Origin: Ignavibacteria bacterium
Lineage (GTDB): Bacteria > Bacteroidota > Ignavibacteria > Tepidaquicellales > Tepidaquicellaceae
Direction: 5' to 3'
Length of the DNA: 39,875 nucleotides
Assembly (NCBI GenBank): GCA_016929695.1
Contig: JAFGII010000102.1
Coordinates: forward strand, 1-39,875
Notes under the pieces: model-generated
Databases searched by the model: none
The model's input: the letters and a program-made list of their open reading frames with translations, nothing else
Told to the model about the DNA's origin: nothing
In this document: positions 16,827-25,629 of the stretch, piece after piece
Numbering within the stretch: the stretch's first letter is position 1
Layout: each line of letters starts with the position of its first letter
Translations under genes and position numbers: made by a program

Positions 16827-17105
16827 ATGAATAAAGAGAAAATAGAGGAGGAACTTAGAAAACTCAGGGGGTGGAAAAGAAAAGGGGACTCTATTGTAAA
16901 GGTGTTTAAGACGAGGGGGTATTCGCATACACTGGCGCTGTCGGTTGCGATTGGTTCCCTTTGCCAGCAATATGACCATCATCCTGATTATATGACTTTA
17001 AAATATTCTGAAATAGAAGTTTCATTTTCTACCCATTCTGAAGGCGGTATAACGGAAAAAGATATTAATATTGCTAAAGAAATAGAAACCCTGAATATTG
17101 CTTAA
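16827..17105 (+). CDS. phhB: 4a-hydroxytetrahydrobiopterin dehydratase
   Basis: This 92-aa pterin-4a-carbinolamine dehydratase recycles the pterin cofactor used by aromatic amino acid hydroxylases. The family motif is clear: QQYDHHPDYMTLKY (His51, His52, Pro53), then His70 in SFSTHS and Asp79. The length is typical. No phenylalanine hydroxylase gene is in the window, so it may serve a distant hydroxylase or have a regulatory (DCoH-like) or moonlighting role. Its stop codon overlaps the start of the chromate transporter gene by 8 bases, so the two are translated from one message. Confidence 0.93.
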   Translation: MNKEKIEEELRKLRGWKRKGDSIVKVFKTRGYSHTLALSVAIGSLCQQYDHHPDYMTLKYSEIEVSFSTHSEGGITEKDINIAKEIETLNIA

Positions 17106-18228
17106 AGAAATTTTTAAATATTTTCTTTATCTTGGATTTGCGGGATTCGGGGGACCTCTTGCAATAATTGAAATGATGAGGAAAGACCTTGTCGTTAAAA
17201 AGAAATGGATTAAGCCGGATGAATTTGAATCTATACTCGGTTATGTGCAGATAGCCCCGGGACCGTATTCATATCAGGTGGCGATGTACATTGCATTCAG
17301 AAAAGGAGGGTATATCGGCTCTCTGATTGCGGCTTTTCTGATTATATTCCCGTCCTTTCTGTTTGTTCTGATATTCTCTGTTTTTTATTCCGAATACAAG
17401 GATGTCACATACGTAATATATTCGTTATACGGTATAAGTCCCGTAATTGCCGCATTGATTTTTCAGTCGGGATTCAGTTTGGGTAAATCTATTTTCAAGA
17501 AAGATTTATTTCAGTATCTGATATTTTTCCTTTCACTCGGGCTGACGATATTTTCCAGAATCCATATAATATATATTATTATTTCTTCCGCTGTGATTGC
17601 ATTACTTTATTATTCTGTTACAAATAAGAAAAAATTATTCAGTATAGCAATAACGGTATTTATTCCTTTTTTTCTGCAAATCAGGGAAAACGTTTCAATA
17701 AAACTCGAAGAAGTTGGATTATTATTTCTTAAAGTAGGTGCATTAACATACGGAAGCGGATATGTAATCGTCGGGGTGTTGCGTCAGGAAGTGGTTGAAA
17801 GGTTACACTGGCTTAACGGACAGGAGTTCATTGACGGATTGGCAATAGGACAAATAACGCCGGGACCTGTTATCATTACATCAACATTCATAGGATATCT
17901 AACAAGTGGATTTATGGGGGCTGCTATTGCAACATTCTTCATCCTTTTTCCTTCGACAGTTATTGTCCTGATGCTTGTGAAAAACATTGACAGAATCAGA
18001 AACAATTTTTACGTAAAAGCACTTATCAAGGGTGCAAATGCAGCGGCAATAGGTGCGATACTTGCCACGGCTTATTTTATTGCACGGGATGCCGTTGTGG
18101 ATATTTACACATTGTGTTTTTTTCTGACGGGATTAGCTGTACTGATTTTGACGGATATAAAACCAATTTTCCTGTTGCTCTGTTTTGCAGCACTGGGTAT
18201 GTTTATTAAATATATTACACTTATATAG
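17098..18228 (+). CDS. chrA: chromate transporter, two-domain ChrA type
   Basis: This 376-aa inner-membrane protein of the CHR family has two homologous halves. The first begins LYLGFAGFGGPLAIIEMM and contains YVQIAPGPYSYQVAMYI. The second begins LFLKVGALTYGSGYVIVG and contains AIGQITPGPVIITSTFIGYL. Such proteins export chromate with proton coupling, but many homologues have untested substrates. The start is a TTG at 17098. It is needed because the conserved FGGP motif lies only 15 residues in, and the next ATG comes after it. It overlaps the pterin dehydratase gene by 8 bases. Its substrate in this organism is inferred. Confidence 0.9.
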   Translation: MLKEIFKYFLYLGFAGFGGPLAIIEMMRKDLVVKKKWIKPDEFESILGYVQIAPGPYSYQVAMYIAFRKGGYIGSLIAAFLIIFPSFLFVLIFSVFYSEYKDVTYVIYSLYGISPVIAALIFQSGFSLGKSIFKKDLFQYLIFFLSLGLTIFSRIHIIYIIISSAVIALLYYSVTNKKKLFSIAITVFIPFFLQIRENVSIKLEEVGLLFLKVGALTYGSGYVIVGVLRQEVVERLHWLNGQEFIDGLAIGQITPGPVIITSTFIGYLTSGFMGAAIATFFILFPSTVIVLMLVKNIDRIRNNFYVKALIKGANAAAIGAILATAYFIARDAVVDIYTLCFFLTGLAVLILTDIKPIFLLLCFAALGMFIKYITLI

Positions 18229-18302
18229 AGATTTGTTTAGAACTTATTACTGATATATATTGTTGTGTGTATATGTTAGTAGTTAAATTAAAATTAAACA
18301 AA

Positions 18303-19760
18303 ATGAAAAAATTATTTTTTATTGTTATTGCACTTTTTTTATTTTCCACAATTGCAAATGCTCAGTTTGATGATTTACTCAAAGAAGTCACAAAAAAGGT
18401 TACTGATGTGGAATTACTCGAAGAAAAAAATGTTACTACTTCTATAGAAGATGCTTTGCCGGTTGCATTCTGGTTGAAGGATTTACCGGAGATGATAGAC
18501 CCGGTCGAGCCGGAAAGTTATGATTTCAACCTTGAGCCGGGATATTATACTTTTAAATTGCAGTCGTATTGCCTGAAAGCGGGAACTCATGGACCGACTA
18601 AGGGATATGGTTATTTGCTTGCACCGTTACTCGGAAAGCGTTCCGACCTTGTTTACAATATTGTTTCGAAGTCTGTGAACCATCCCGAAATTGCTCAGCA
18701 GGATATACAGGTCTTATTATGGGGAATTATTTACGGAGCAAAATTCACGGATTACTCACTTGATTTTCAGAACAGGGTAAGACCGCTTTTAACAGCAGCG
18801 GAAATAGTGGATTTATCATTAGACCTCAAGAATATTCCTCTCGATATAATGCCGGACGATATTAAAGCAGCCGCACAATATTACAAAGATTTAAGAGGGA
18901 GGTTAACAAATCCGTCCTTGACATATGACGATATTTCAAGATATGCGATGGCACAGGGAATTGCCCCGCCGGAAGACCCGTTTTCAAAATATATTGAAAA
19001 AGGATTATGGGCTCATATAGGCAACGGATTTTATTCGAGGGCAATACCTGATGGATATCCTACGACAAACCTTGAACTGTACAGACCTGCTTACATATCG
19101 ACAAAGAAAGACAATATGGGGAGGATAACTTTACTGGAGAACAACGGATACAAAATTGAAATTTCGTACGACGACGAGCCGGGCAGGGATGCGATTACAT
19201 TTGACAACAATACTTATTATCCTGTATGGAGATACACAAGCATTAAATTATCCGGTGAAGGTGAAGAAATGGTTCTTGATAATCCCGGCTGGATGGTTAA
19301 AGGCAACGGCGAAGCTTTGAAAGAGAAACCTCAGATTCTTAACAACGAAGGCGGAGCGGTTAATGACCTGAATTCCGGTACAATAAATGATGACCCTGAC
19401 TTCGGTGAATACAAAGGAAGAATTGACAGGGGAAAGAAGACATTAAAAGATTTCGATGAATACAGGAAAGAGAAAAAACTTCAGGATTTGAAGAACAAAC
19501 AATCGGAGTACTGGGCTGATTATCACACAATGGAAGGACTGAAAGCAGCAACAAATCCGCTTAACAAGAAAGGACAGATGAACTGGATACAGAAGACGCT
19601 GAATATCGTAACCGACTGGTGGAACAGTTCATCGGGTGCACTTGCGGGAGACGAAGGCAGTATTGACAACGGAAAGAAGAAAGTAATTATTTCGAAGTTC
19701 CCTGCAGTACCGGCTACGAACGGGATGCAGAGGATAATTTCATCTGAAAGAAAGAAGTGA
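18303..19760 (+). CDS. exported protein of unknown function
   Basis: This protein of about 485 aa is secreted. It begins MKKLFFIVIALFLFSTIANA, a good Sec signal peptide cut before Gln21. The open frame reaches back to 18267, but the ATG at 18303 is the one that gives a signal peptide at the N-terminus. Residues about 75-200 describe a compact domain starting EPGYYTFKLQSYCLKAGTHG. A beta-rich middle (RITLLENNGYKIEISYDD) and a lysine-rich, probably helical tail from about 380 follow. No sorting domain, lipobox or enzyme motif is visible. I recognise no family. The transporter ahead of it ends 74 bases upstream. Confidence 0.85.
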   Translation: MKKLFFIVIALFLFSTIANAQFDDLLKEVTKKVTDVELLEEKNVTTSIEDALPVAFWLKDLPEMIDPVEPESYDFNLEPGYYTFKLQSYCLKAGTHGPTKGYGYLLAPLLGKRSDLVYNIVSKSVNHPEIAQQDIQVLLWGIIYGAKFTDYSLDFQNRVRPLLTAAEIVDLSLDLKNIPLDIMPDDIKAAAQYYKDLRGRLTNPSLTYDDISRYAMAQGIAPPEDPFSKYIEKGLWAHIGNGFYSRAIPDGYPTTNLELYRPAYISTKKDNMGRITLLENNGYKIEISYDDEPGRDAITFDNNTYYPVWRYTSIKLSGEGEEMVLDNPGWMVKGNGEALKEKPQILNNEGGAVNDLNSGTINDDPDFGEYKGRIDRGKKTLKDFDEYRKEKKLQDLKNKQSEYWADYHTMEGLKAATNPLNKKGQMNWIQKTLNIVTDWWNSSSGALAGDEGSIDNGKKKVIISKFPAVPATNGMQRIISSERKK

Positions 19761-19810
19761 TTAGTGGTTAGTGGATTAATGATTGAAATATTTTAGTTGT
19801 ACTTGTTTTT

Positions 19811-19900
19811 AAACGCGGAGCGTTTATATCTTTGAAGATAAATGGATTTTTCCACCCCTTGGACAATGAAAGATTTCATAGGATGAGGGGCGGGGAAAAA
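19811..19900. repeat. hairpin phrase and degenerate inverted repeat
   Basis: Positions 19811-19825 are a perfect small hairpin, aaacgc-gga-gcgttt. Positions 19847-19859 (tttttccacccct) and 19886-19900 (aggggcggggaaaaa) form an imperfect inverted repeat around a 26-base loop. Both look like members of the dispersed phrase family. They could also weaken transcription after the gene ending at 19760, but the expected U-run right after the stem is missing. Confidence 0.5.
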
Positions 19901-19957
19901 ATATGATTTCATTTTGCGGAACAAAAGTGTAATTTTAACTGTATAAAAAGAAAAAAT

Positions 19958-20761
19958 ATGAGAAGATACATATTTACACTTTTTTTTCTAATTTTTATCG
20001 TATCGGATTCCTATTCCCAGCGTTATAATATAGAGTATTATAATAAATACCCGAGGTTTTATATCGGATTGGGGACAGGCATACAGTCTTATATCGGCGG
20101 GGATTTCGGCAATACTTATGCATTAAGATATGAGAGCAATTATTACTACGACGATTACAGATACAACAATAATTATTATTATGATGATTATTACGACGAT
20201 AACGATGGTGCATTAAGTCCGATAGGAGTTGATGTATATGCGGGACTGCAGCTGAATGATTATCTTTCGGTTGAACTGGAATCATCATTCATCTGGCATT
20301 TGATAGGGAGACCTGACAGGCAGTATGAAACTGGATACGAAGGGGAAGAATATTATATTGACAGTTGGGATGATTCGTGGTTGTATGCAAATCCCATATT
20401 TCTCGGCTTGAAGTTCTATCCTGCCGGCAGGGAAGGATTACCTTTTTTCATATCCGCAGGTTTCGGTATGCAGTATACGAAGGAATCTATGGAAAGAATT
20501 CGTGAATATTACGATTACGGATATAATTACTATTATAACCCTGTTTATATACTTGGTTCATATTCATCTTCGAAATGGATGAAAGGATTCAAAGTCGGAG
20601 GCGGTTTTTCATATAATTTCTTTAATCTTTTTACGGCAGAGGCGGAACTGAGGTACACGAGTTTTTATCCTGAGCAGAATCTTAAAAGTCCGTTGCTGAT
20701 AAACAGGGTACCTCAGATAGGGAATCTGGCATTACTGACCAAGATTTATTTTGTGTTTTAA
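19958..20761 (+). CDS. outer-membrane beta-barrel protein with Tyr/Asp-rich loop
   Basis: This 267-aa protein has a signal peptide (MRRYIFTLFFLIFIVSDSYS, cut before Gln21). It then shows alternating strands typical of a small outer-membrane barrel: FYIGLGTGIQSYIGGDFG, IGVDVYAGLQLNDYLSVELE, NPIFLGLKFYPAG, PFFISAGFGMQYT, KGFKVGGGFSYNFFNLFTAE and a final strand ending KIYFVF with terminal Phe, as barrel proteins often have. Residues about 58-85 form a striking Tyr/Asp/Asn-rich stretch (YYYDDYRYNNNYYYDDYYDD), probably a surface loop. The role is unknown. Confidence 0.82.
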   Translation: MRRYIFTLFFLIFIVSDSYSQRYNIEYYNKYPRFYIGLGTGIQSYIGGDFGNTYALRYESNYYYDDYRYNNNYYYDDYYDDNDGALSPIGVDVYAGLQLNDYLSVELESSFIWHLIGRPDRQYETGYEGEEYYIDSWDDSWLYANPIFLGLKFYPAGREGLPFFISAGFGMQYTKESMERIREYYDYGYNYYYNPVYILGSYSSSKWMKGFKVGGGFSYNFFNLFTAEAELRYTSFYPEQNLKSPLLINRVPQIGNLALLTKIYFVF

Positions 20762-20783
20762 AATCAGAATCCGATATTTTTTT

Positions 20784-20902
20784 TAACACCAAGACCACTT
20801 AATTATTTTCCGCAAAATCGTTAATAAAAATTCAAGCAATACCACAAAAGTCTTTGCGGGTGTTATTCCGCGGGATTCTGTTATTCAGGACGTTCTGCGT
20901 TC
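20784..20902. repeat. phrase-like intergenic repeats, inverted
   Basis: Positions 20784-20805 hold aacaccaagaccacttaa, a diverged cactaag phrase. Positions 20845-20902 read tctttgcgggtgttattccg and onward, ending cgttctgcgttct; this is the aaccgcaaag and ggaacgcgg phrases on the opposite strand. Confidence 0.65.
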
Positions 20903-20972
20903 TAATTTTCTCGCAGTTGATATTCAATAATAATTTGGATATTTTGTGACAATTGAGGATAGAGATTAATGT

Positions 20973-21869
20973 ATGCTTAAGAAACTGAAGGAAAAAATAC
21001 CGGAACACAGACTGGGGTTGATTTATATTTCATTTACGGCGTTTTTATGGAGTACAAGCGGATTGTTTATAAAAATACTTTCGACCGAACCGTTTCAGAT
21101 TGCAATGTACCGTTCTCTGATTGCTTCTGTAACGGTGTTTTTCCTTGTATTGATAAAGGATAAAAAAGTAAAAATTGATACGGATATCATTTCGATATTG
21201 AGTTGGATTTCTTATGCGGGAATAATGATATTTTTTGTAGTTGCCAACAGGTTTACAAAAGCGGCGAACGTTATTTTCCTGCAGTTCACTGCTCCTATGT
21301 ATCTTCTTGTTCTTGAACCGTTGTTTTTAAAAATAAAATTCAGATTAAAAAACCTCATTACGATTTTAGTTACATTTACGGGGATGTCGCTTTTCTTTTT
21401 CGGGAAACTTGAACCGGGTGATATGAAAGGAAATATTATTGCAATTATGGCAGGTATTTGTTTTGCTTTCTTTTCACTTTTCATAAAATGGAAAAAGCAA
21501 CTTCACAAATCCGAGAATACAATAAGCAGTATTATAGCAGGAAATTTTCTCGTTTTTCTTATTTGTTTTCCTTTAGTTTTTAATGAACTGGGTTTGTCTG
21601 TCACGGATTTTTTTATCTTGTTATATATGGGTACAATTCAGATTGGAATAAGTTATACGATTTTCAATGCGGGATTGAAATATGTCAGTGCAACGGAGTC
21701 AATGATTATAGCGACTTTGGAGGCGGTATTTAATCCAGTATGGGTATTTTTCGGAGTTGGGGAAGTGCCGAATATTTATGCTCTTTTTGGAAGTTTAATT
21801 ATTGTATCTACAATACTGATTCATAGTTTTACGGGAGACAGGAAACAGGATACAGGGGACAGGAGATAG
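20973..21869 (+). CDS. EamA/DMT family transporter
   Basis: This 298-aa inner-membrane protein of the drug/metabolite transporter superfamily has two EamA repeats of five helices each. The first starts LIYISFTAFLWSTSGLFIKIL (with ANVIFLQFTAPMYLLVLEP) and the second starts IIAIMAGICFAFFSLFIKW (with SATESMIIATLEAVFNPVWVFF). The exported solute cannot be told. The final residues GDRKQDTGDRR are unusual: they are encoded by a ggagacagg-type repeat that also contains the stop codon. The original C-terminus has therefore probably been replaced or extended by repeat DNA. It converges with the gene at 21894 after a 24-base gap. Confidence 0.9.
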   Translation: MLKKLKEKIPEHRLGLIYISFTAFLWSTSGLFIKILSTEPFQIAMYRSLIASVTVFFLVLIKDKKVKIDTDIISILSWISYAGIMIFFVVANRFTKAANVIFLQFTAPMYLLVLEPLFLKIKFRLKNLITILVTFTGMSLFFFGKLEPGDMKGNIIAIMAGICFAFFSLFIKWKKQLHKSENTISSIIAGNFLVFLICFPLVFNELGLSVTDFFILLYMGTIQIGISYTIFNAGLKYVSATESMIIATLEAVFNPVWVFFGVGEVPNIYALFGSLIIVSTILIHSFTGDRKQDTGDRR

Positions 21870-21871
21870 GA
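21832..21871. repeat. ggagacagg-type repeat at the EamA 3' end
   Basis: This degenerate tandem (gggagacaggaaacaggata, then caggggacaggagatagg) is built on the unit ggagacagg. It codes the last 11 residues of the transporter and its stop. The complement of 61-96 begins with the same ggagacag. Confidence 0.65.
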
Positions 21872-21893
21872 GTAAGCAGTATGTGGGATTTTG

Positions 21894-22367
21894 TTAGTCG
21901 AAGAAGAGGAGGTACATTAGAGCGGCAAATGCTCCCTGCGTGAGGGCAAGGGTTACATAGAAATAAACTTCGTATTTTTTTGATTTGTCGTATTGATATT
22001 CGTCATTCGTCATTTTGTAATTATTGTAAGCCTCATTTGATATTTCCCTTAAGCGGAACGTTGAATACGTGCCGAGCAAAGTCAGTCCGCCTGCTATTCC
22101 GATTTTCCAGAAATTTCTTTCACTTTTGAAGTTTGTATTTCTGTTTTTATATACTTCAATGGGACTTTCGATAGTATCTTTTATGGAAAGCAGAAACGGG
22201 AATGCAAAAAGTTTATTAAAGACGGGATTGCCTGTTTCGCAGGGGTTACATTCATATGTTATTAGTGCGGAGTCGGAATGATTTACAAAATTACTATCCC
22301 GGGAAAAGCAATCCGAAAGAAAAATCAAGAACACAAGAAATGTAATATTTATGATTAATTTATTCAT
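21894..22367 (-). CDS. small membrane protein of unknown function
   Basis: This protein of about 157 aa starts at the ATG at 22367, two bases after the stop of the upstream lipoprotein gene. A longer frame from 22403 would overlap that gene and place the hydrophobic leader internally. It has an N-terminal hydrophobic segment (LIINITFLVFLIFL), possibly a signal or anchor. Cys19 follows Leu-Ser-Asp, a poor lipobox. A glycine-rich hydrophobic stretch (IGIAGGLTLLGTYSTF) and a C-terminal membrane segment (YFYVTLALTQGAFAALMYLL) come later. No family is recognised. Its tight spacing suggests co-expression with the propeller lipoprotein. Confidence 0.75.
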   Translation of the reverse strand: MNKLIINITFLVFLIFLSDCFSRDSNFVNHSDSALITYECNPCETGNPVFNKLFAFPFLLSIKDTIESPIEVYKNRNTNFKSERNFWKIGIAGGLTLLGTYSTFRLREISNEAYNNYKMTNDEYQYDKSKKYEVYFYVTLALTQGAFAALMYLLFFD

Positions 22368-22369
22368 AA

Positions 22370-23533
22370 CTATTGAAAACAATATATATATCTGTCTTCG
22401 CATGGAATAAGCAGATAATTTTCCCAGACGACTGCTGATGAACCTATTCTTCCGTCAAATTTTTTCCGCCAAAGCAAATCTCCCGTAGCCGCATCGAAGC
22501 AATAAAAATATTTATCATAAGAGCCAATGTAAATTTTACCGTTATGCAGAAGAGGGGGTGCCTTGATAGTTCCCGCTGTTGAAAGTTCCTTCTCAACTTT
22601 TCCGTCCATAATATTAACCATTAATAATTTACCTTCGACTGTGGGGACAAAAATTGTTTCATTGTAGTTTGTAAAAGATGATAAAACTTTATAGCCTGTT
22701 ACTGACCTCCAGATAATATCAAGCGTTGTATCGGTACAATACAGTTCTCCATTATTATTTGAAAATATAACACGGTTATTGAAAATGGATATATCTGAAT
22801 TTATTTTCGAATCGGTTTTAATTTTATTTATTATGTTTCCCGTTCTTATGTCGAATCCGTACAAACAGCCGTTATCATTCCCGATAAATATTTTGTCCCC
22901 CGACAGTGCAGGTGAGGAATAATAAGCGTTGAAAATTTCATTCCTATTATTTTTTTTTGAGTTCCAGATAAACGTTGAATCGTTTGTATTAACGCAAATC
23001 AGTTCCCCTTCAACTGTTGCTAAATATATTCGTCCTTCTTTAAATACAGGTGCTGTCTCTGAACGATTAATGGGCAGCATCCAGTTTTCTTCTCCTTTAA
23101 TCATGTTGAAACTGTATAGATAATTATTTTCAGGCCCGTTAGTTGAAAACAGCAGTTCATTGCCATTTATTATGGGAGCCGATGAAAGTGACTTTGCCTT
23201 TACTGATATTGAACCTGCTTTTGTCCCGTTCAAAATATCAAATGCATAAATCTTTCCTTCCAGTGTGGAAACGAAAGCGAGATAATCGCTTACCGTTACT
23301 GAATATACGGGGAATCCGGCATCTGTATTATAATTCCACAACTCATTAAGTTTGACTCGTAATTCTTGATTTGAAAGAGATATATTATTCCTTTCGGGAG
23401 TTCCGCCGGGAACGAGCCAGTCTCCGGATTGAGGTTTCAGAGGGGAAGAACTGAATTTAATTGTGGCGCACGAGGAAATGATGAGAGACAGAGATGCTAT
23501 CAGAATAATATTTGTTAAATTTATTTTACGCAT
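22370..23533 (-). CDS. PQQ-like beta-propeller lipoprotein (BamB-like)
   Basis: This 387-aa lipoprotein has the lipobox ISSC with Cys22 after a hydrophobic leader, so it is lipid-anchored in the envelope. The mature part is a string of PQQ/quinoprotein-type blades. Repeats of the form G-x-I-Y-x-F-D/N-x-x-x-G appear at GKIYAFDILNGTK, NYLYSFNMIKGEE, GCLYGFDIRTGNI, GKLLMVNIMDGKV and KYFYCFDAATGDLLW. BamB, the assembly factor for outer-membrane barrels, has this layout, but other propeller lipoproteins do too and no bam gene is near. It is followed after two bases by a small membrane protein gene. Confidence 0.86.
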   Translation of the reverse strand: MRKINLTNIILIASLSLIISSCATIKFSSSPLKPQSGDWLVPGGTPERNNISLSNQELRVKLNELWNYNTDAGFPVYSVTVSDYLAFVSTLEGKIYAFDILNGTKAGSISVKAKSLSSAPIINGNELLFSTNGPENNYLYSFNMIKGEENWMLPINRSETAPVFKEGRIYLATVEGELICVNTNDSTFIWNSKKNNRNEIFNAYYSSPALSGDKIFIGNDNGCLYGFDIRTGNIINKIKTDSKINSDISIFNNRVIFSNNNGELYCTDTTLDIIWRSVTGYKVLSSFTNYNETIFVPTVEGKLLMVNIMDGKVEKELSTAGTIKAPPLLHNGKIYIGSYDKYFYCFDAATGDLLWRKKFDGRIGSSAVVWENYLLIPCEDRYIYCFQ

Positions 23534-24093
23534 TACTGAGTAATATATAACTTTAATGTCAATTCCGAAATGAAATAATTAATTTACAACAGTTCGATTT
23601 ATAATTAATCATTTAGTTCTGAAATTCCGTGTAAAATGGTGAAAAATTATAAACCGGCATTACGAACTCGGAACACTGATAACACTGATTAGACTGATTT
23701 TAACGGATTTTTTTTAAAAATTTTAAAAACACTTTAATTCGGGTTTGAACGGGTTATGAATTAAGAATATTGAGGGAAGGTATTTCAGAGCGCGGAAAAC
23801 GCATAGAAGCGGAATCTCGCTGAATACTATAATTGCGATATTGGGAACAGTGAAAACGCTAACTGACTTGGAATTACACAGATTATTTTTTTTGAAAAAA
23901 TTAATCATACTTTGGTTCAGGTTTGAAATAGATGTGAATTTGGATAAAATGTTAATTCGTGAATATATAATAATAAAGTCAATAACGAAATGGAATAATT
24001 TATTTAACTTTTTGCGGGAATTATTTTTGCATAATATTTTACTTGACTTATAAAAAGTTTTTAGATAAATTTTTAAAGAATAAAAAATGAAAA
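23534..24093. repeat. 560-base gap with composite and other repeats
   Basis: Positions 23612-23709 are the second copy of the composite repeat seen at 6906-7001. It extends left into the phrase shared with 11201-11240. Positions 23786-23850 carry gagcgcggaaaacgcataga and ggaatctcgctgaa (23811-23824, an exact match to 9256-9269). From 23880 to 24060 the DNA is AT-rich with no recognisable phrase. Open frames here (23723-24100 minus, 23841-24053 plus) follow the repeats and show no family features. Confidence 0.8.
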
Positions 24094-25506
24094 ATGCCAA
24101 TAGATGATATAGAACAATTTAATTCTGAAGGTTTGACATCCGGCGACGGAGATACCAAGGATAAATATAGTTTTGAAAAATTTATAAATCAGCTCGGTAA
24201 TTCAGGAACTGAAATTAATTATGATTACGTAGAGGATTTAATTAATTTATTCCTTGATGAAGGCAGTTACGAAAAAGCACTCAAGTTATCAAATATACTC
24301 ATCGATAATTTTCCTTATACATCGGAAGCATATCACCAGAAAGCGATTGCGCTCGACGGACTTTCAAATTATCAGGAAGCAGTAGATTATTTTGAAAAAG
24401 CACTTTTATTCGACCCGACGAATGTCGAAATCTATATTAACAAGGGAATTACTTTTGATGCTATGAATTTATACAGGGACTCGTATAACAGTTTCAGAAA
24501 AGCCCTTGAAATCGAGCCCGACAGCATTGATGCGTTATTCAATCTCGGACTTACACTCGAAAAGCAGGATAAATATCAGGAAGCAATTGACTGTTTTCTG
24601 CAGGTAACGGAACTTGATGAATTTCATTCCGATTCTTATTATGAACTCGGATATTGTTATGATTTTTTGGAGGAAGGCAGGATTTCCGAGATGTATTACA
24701 GAATGCATCTTGACCTGAATCCCAATAATTTCAATGCGTGGTATAATCTTGGTATTGTTCTCAATAGACAGGGGAAATATTTAAAATCAATTGAGGCTTA
24801 CGATATATGTCTTGCAATCAGGAATGCATTTGCACCTGCATGGTACAATTGCGGTAATTCCTACGCTTCTCTCGGAAGGCTGATTAAAGCGATTGAATGT
24901 TACGAAAAGTCGCTGTCCATAAGAAATGACGATGCGAATACGTATCATAATTTAGGAAATGTTTATTCCGAACTCGGGGATTATAAAAATGCAATCAGGA
25001 ATTTTGATAATGCGATTAAATATGACCCCAACAACTGGGATTCATTTTATTCGAGGGGTAACTGCAGTTTATGTCTGGAAAATTTTGAAGAAGCGTTATC
25101 AGATTTTAAATCTGCTGTAATTCTTCAGCAGGATTTACCGGAAATCTGGCTCTCAAAAGCGGAAGCGGAAAAAAGCCTTGAAAAATTTTCCGATGCAGCA
25201 GAAAGTATGGAAAGAGTATTGCAGTTAGATTCGAAGGATGAAAATAACTGGTTTGATTATACCGAAATATTATTTGCCCTGCGGGATTACAAAAAAGTAA
25301 TAGCGGCATTCGATAACATTATAAAAATTTCATCGCGGCTGGCGGAGTCGTATTACGGCAAGGCGAAAGCATATTTCCTGATGAGGGATATAGAAAGAGG
25401 AATTGAAATGATTAAAAAGGGATTTGAAGTAAATCCCGAAGATGCATTTGAATTTGATTTCAGAAAAGACTGGAAAGAAGTAATAAATTTTCTTTGCATC
25501 CGTTGA
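24094..25506 (+). CDS. tetratricopeptide repeat protein
   Basis: This 470-aa soluble protein is made almost wholly of TPR units of 34 residues. Examples are SEAYHQKAIALDGLSNYQEA, IDALFNLGLTLEKQDKYQEA, FNAWYNLGIVLNRQGKYLKS, ANTYHNLGNVYSELGDYKNA and WDSFYSRGNCSLCLENFEEA. I count about eleven. There is no signal peptide; the N-terminus is acidic (MPIDDIEQFNSEG). TPR arrays bind other proteins, and nothing here shows which. It stands alone, converging with the ftsE-like operon. Confidence 0.92.
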   Translation: MPIDDIEQFNSEGLTSGDGDTKDKYSFEKFINQLGNSGTEINYDYVEDLINLFLDEGSYEKALKLSNILIDNFPYTSEAYHQKAIALDGLSNYQEAVDYFEKALLFDPTNVEIYINKGITFDAMNLYRDSYNSFRKALEIEPDSIDALFNLGLTLEKQDKYQEAIDCFLQVTELDEFHSDSYYELGYCYDFLEEGRISEMYYRMHLDLNPNNFNAWYNLGIVLNRQGKYLKSIEAYDICLAIRNAFAPAWYNCGNSYASLGRLIKAIECYEKSLSIRNDDANTYHNLGNVYSELGDYKNAIRNFDNAIKYDPNNWDSFYSRGNCSLCLENFEEALSDFKSAVILQQDLPEIWLSKAEAEKSLEKFSDAAESMERVLQLDSKDENNWFDYTEILFALRDYKKVIAAFDNIIKISSRLAESYYGKAKAYFLMRDIERGIEMIKKGFEVNPEDAFEFDFRKDWKEVINFLCIR

Positions 25507-25562
25507 TTGTTGAGGCTCAAATTTTGTAAAAACCAAAATCGTCAACGAATGTTAAAAGACCC

Positions 25563-25580
25563 CCCAAACCGGAGTTTGGG
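25563..25580 (-). terminator. perfect hairpin between convergent genes
   Basis: The arms cccaaac (25563-25569) and gtttggg (25574-25580) pair perfectly around the loop cgga. Read on the minus strand, the stem is followed by ggg and then tctttt, a weak U-run, which would fit a terminator for the ftsE-like operon ending at 25630. Similar palindromes occur as dispersed intergenic repeats in other bacteria, so it could be one of those instead. Confidence 0.45.
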
Positions 25581-25629
25581 AATGAGTATCTTAAAACCCT
25601 TTACGAACCGAAGCTAAGGAAAATACAAT

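Noticed and set aside
23723-24100. 125-codon open frame on the minus strand (and 23841-24053 plus)
   Set aside because: It covers AT-rich DNA and repeat modules, with Lys/Phe/Ile-rich composition from base bias and no recognisable motif.
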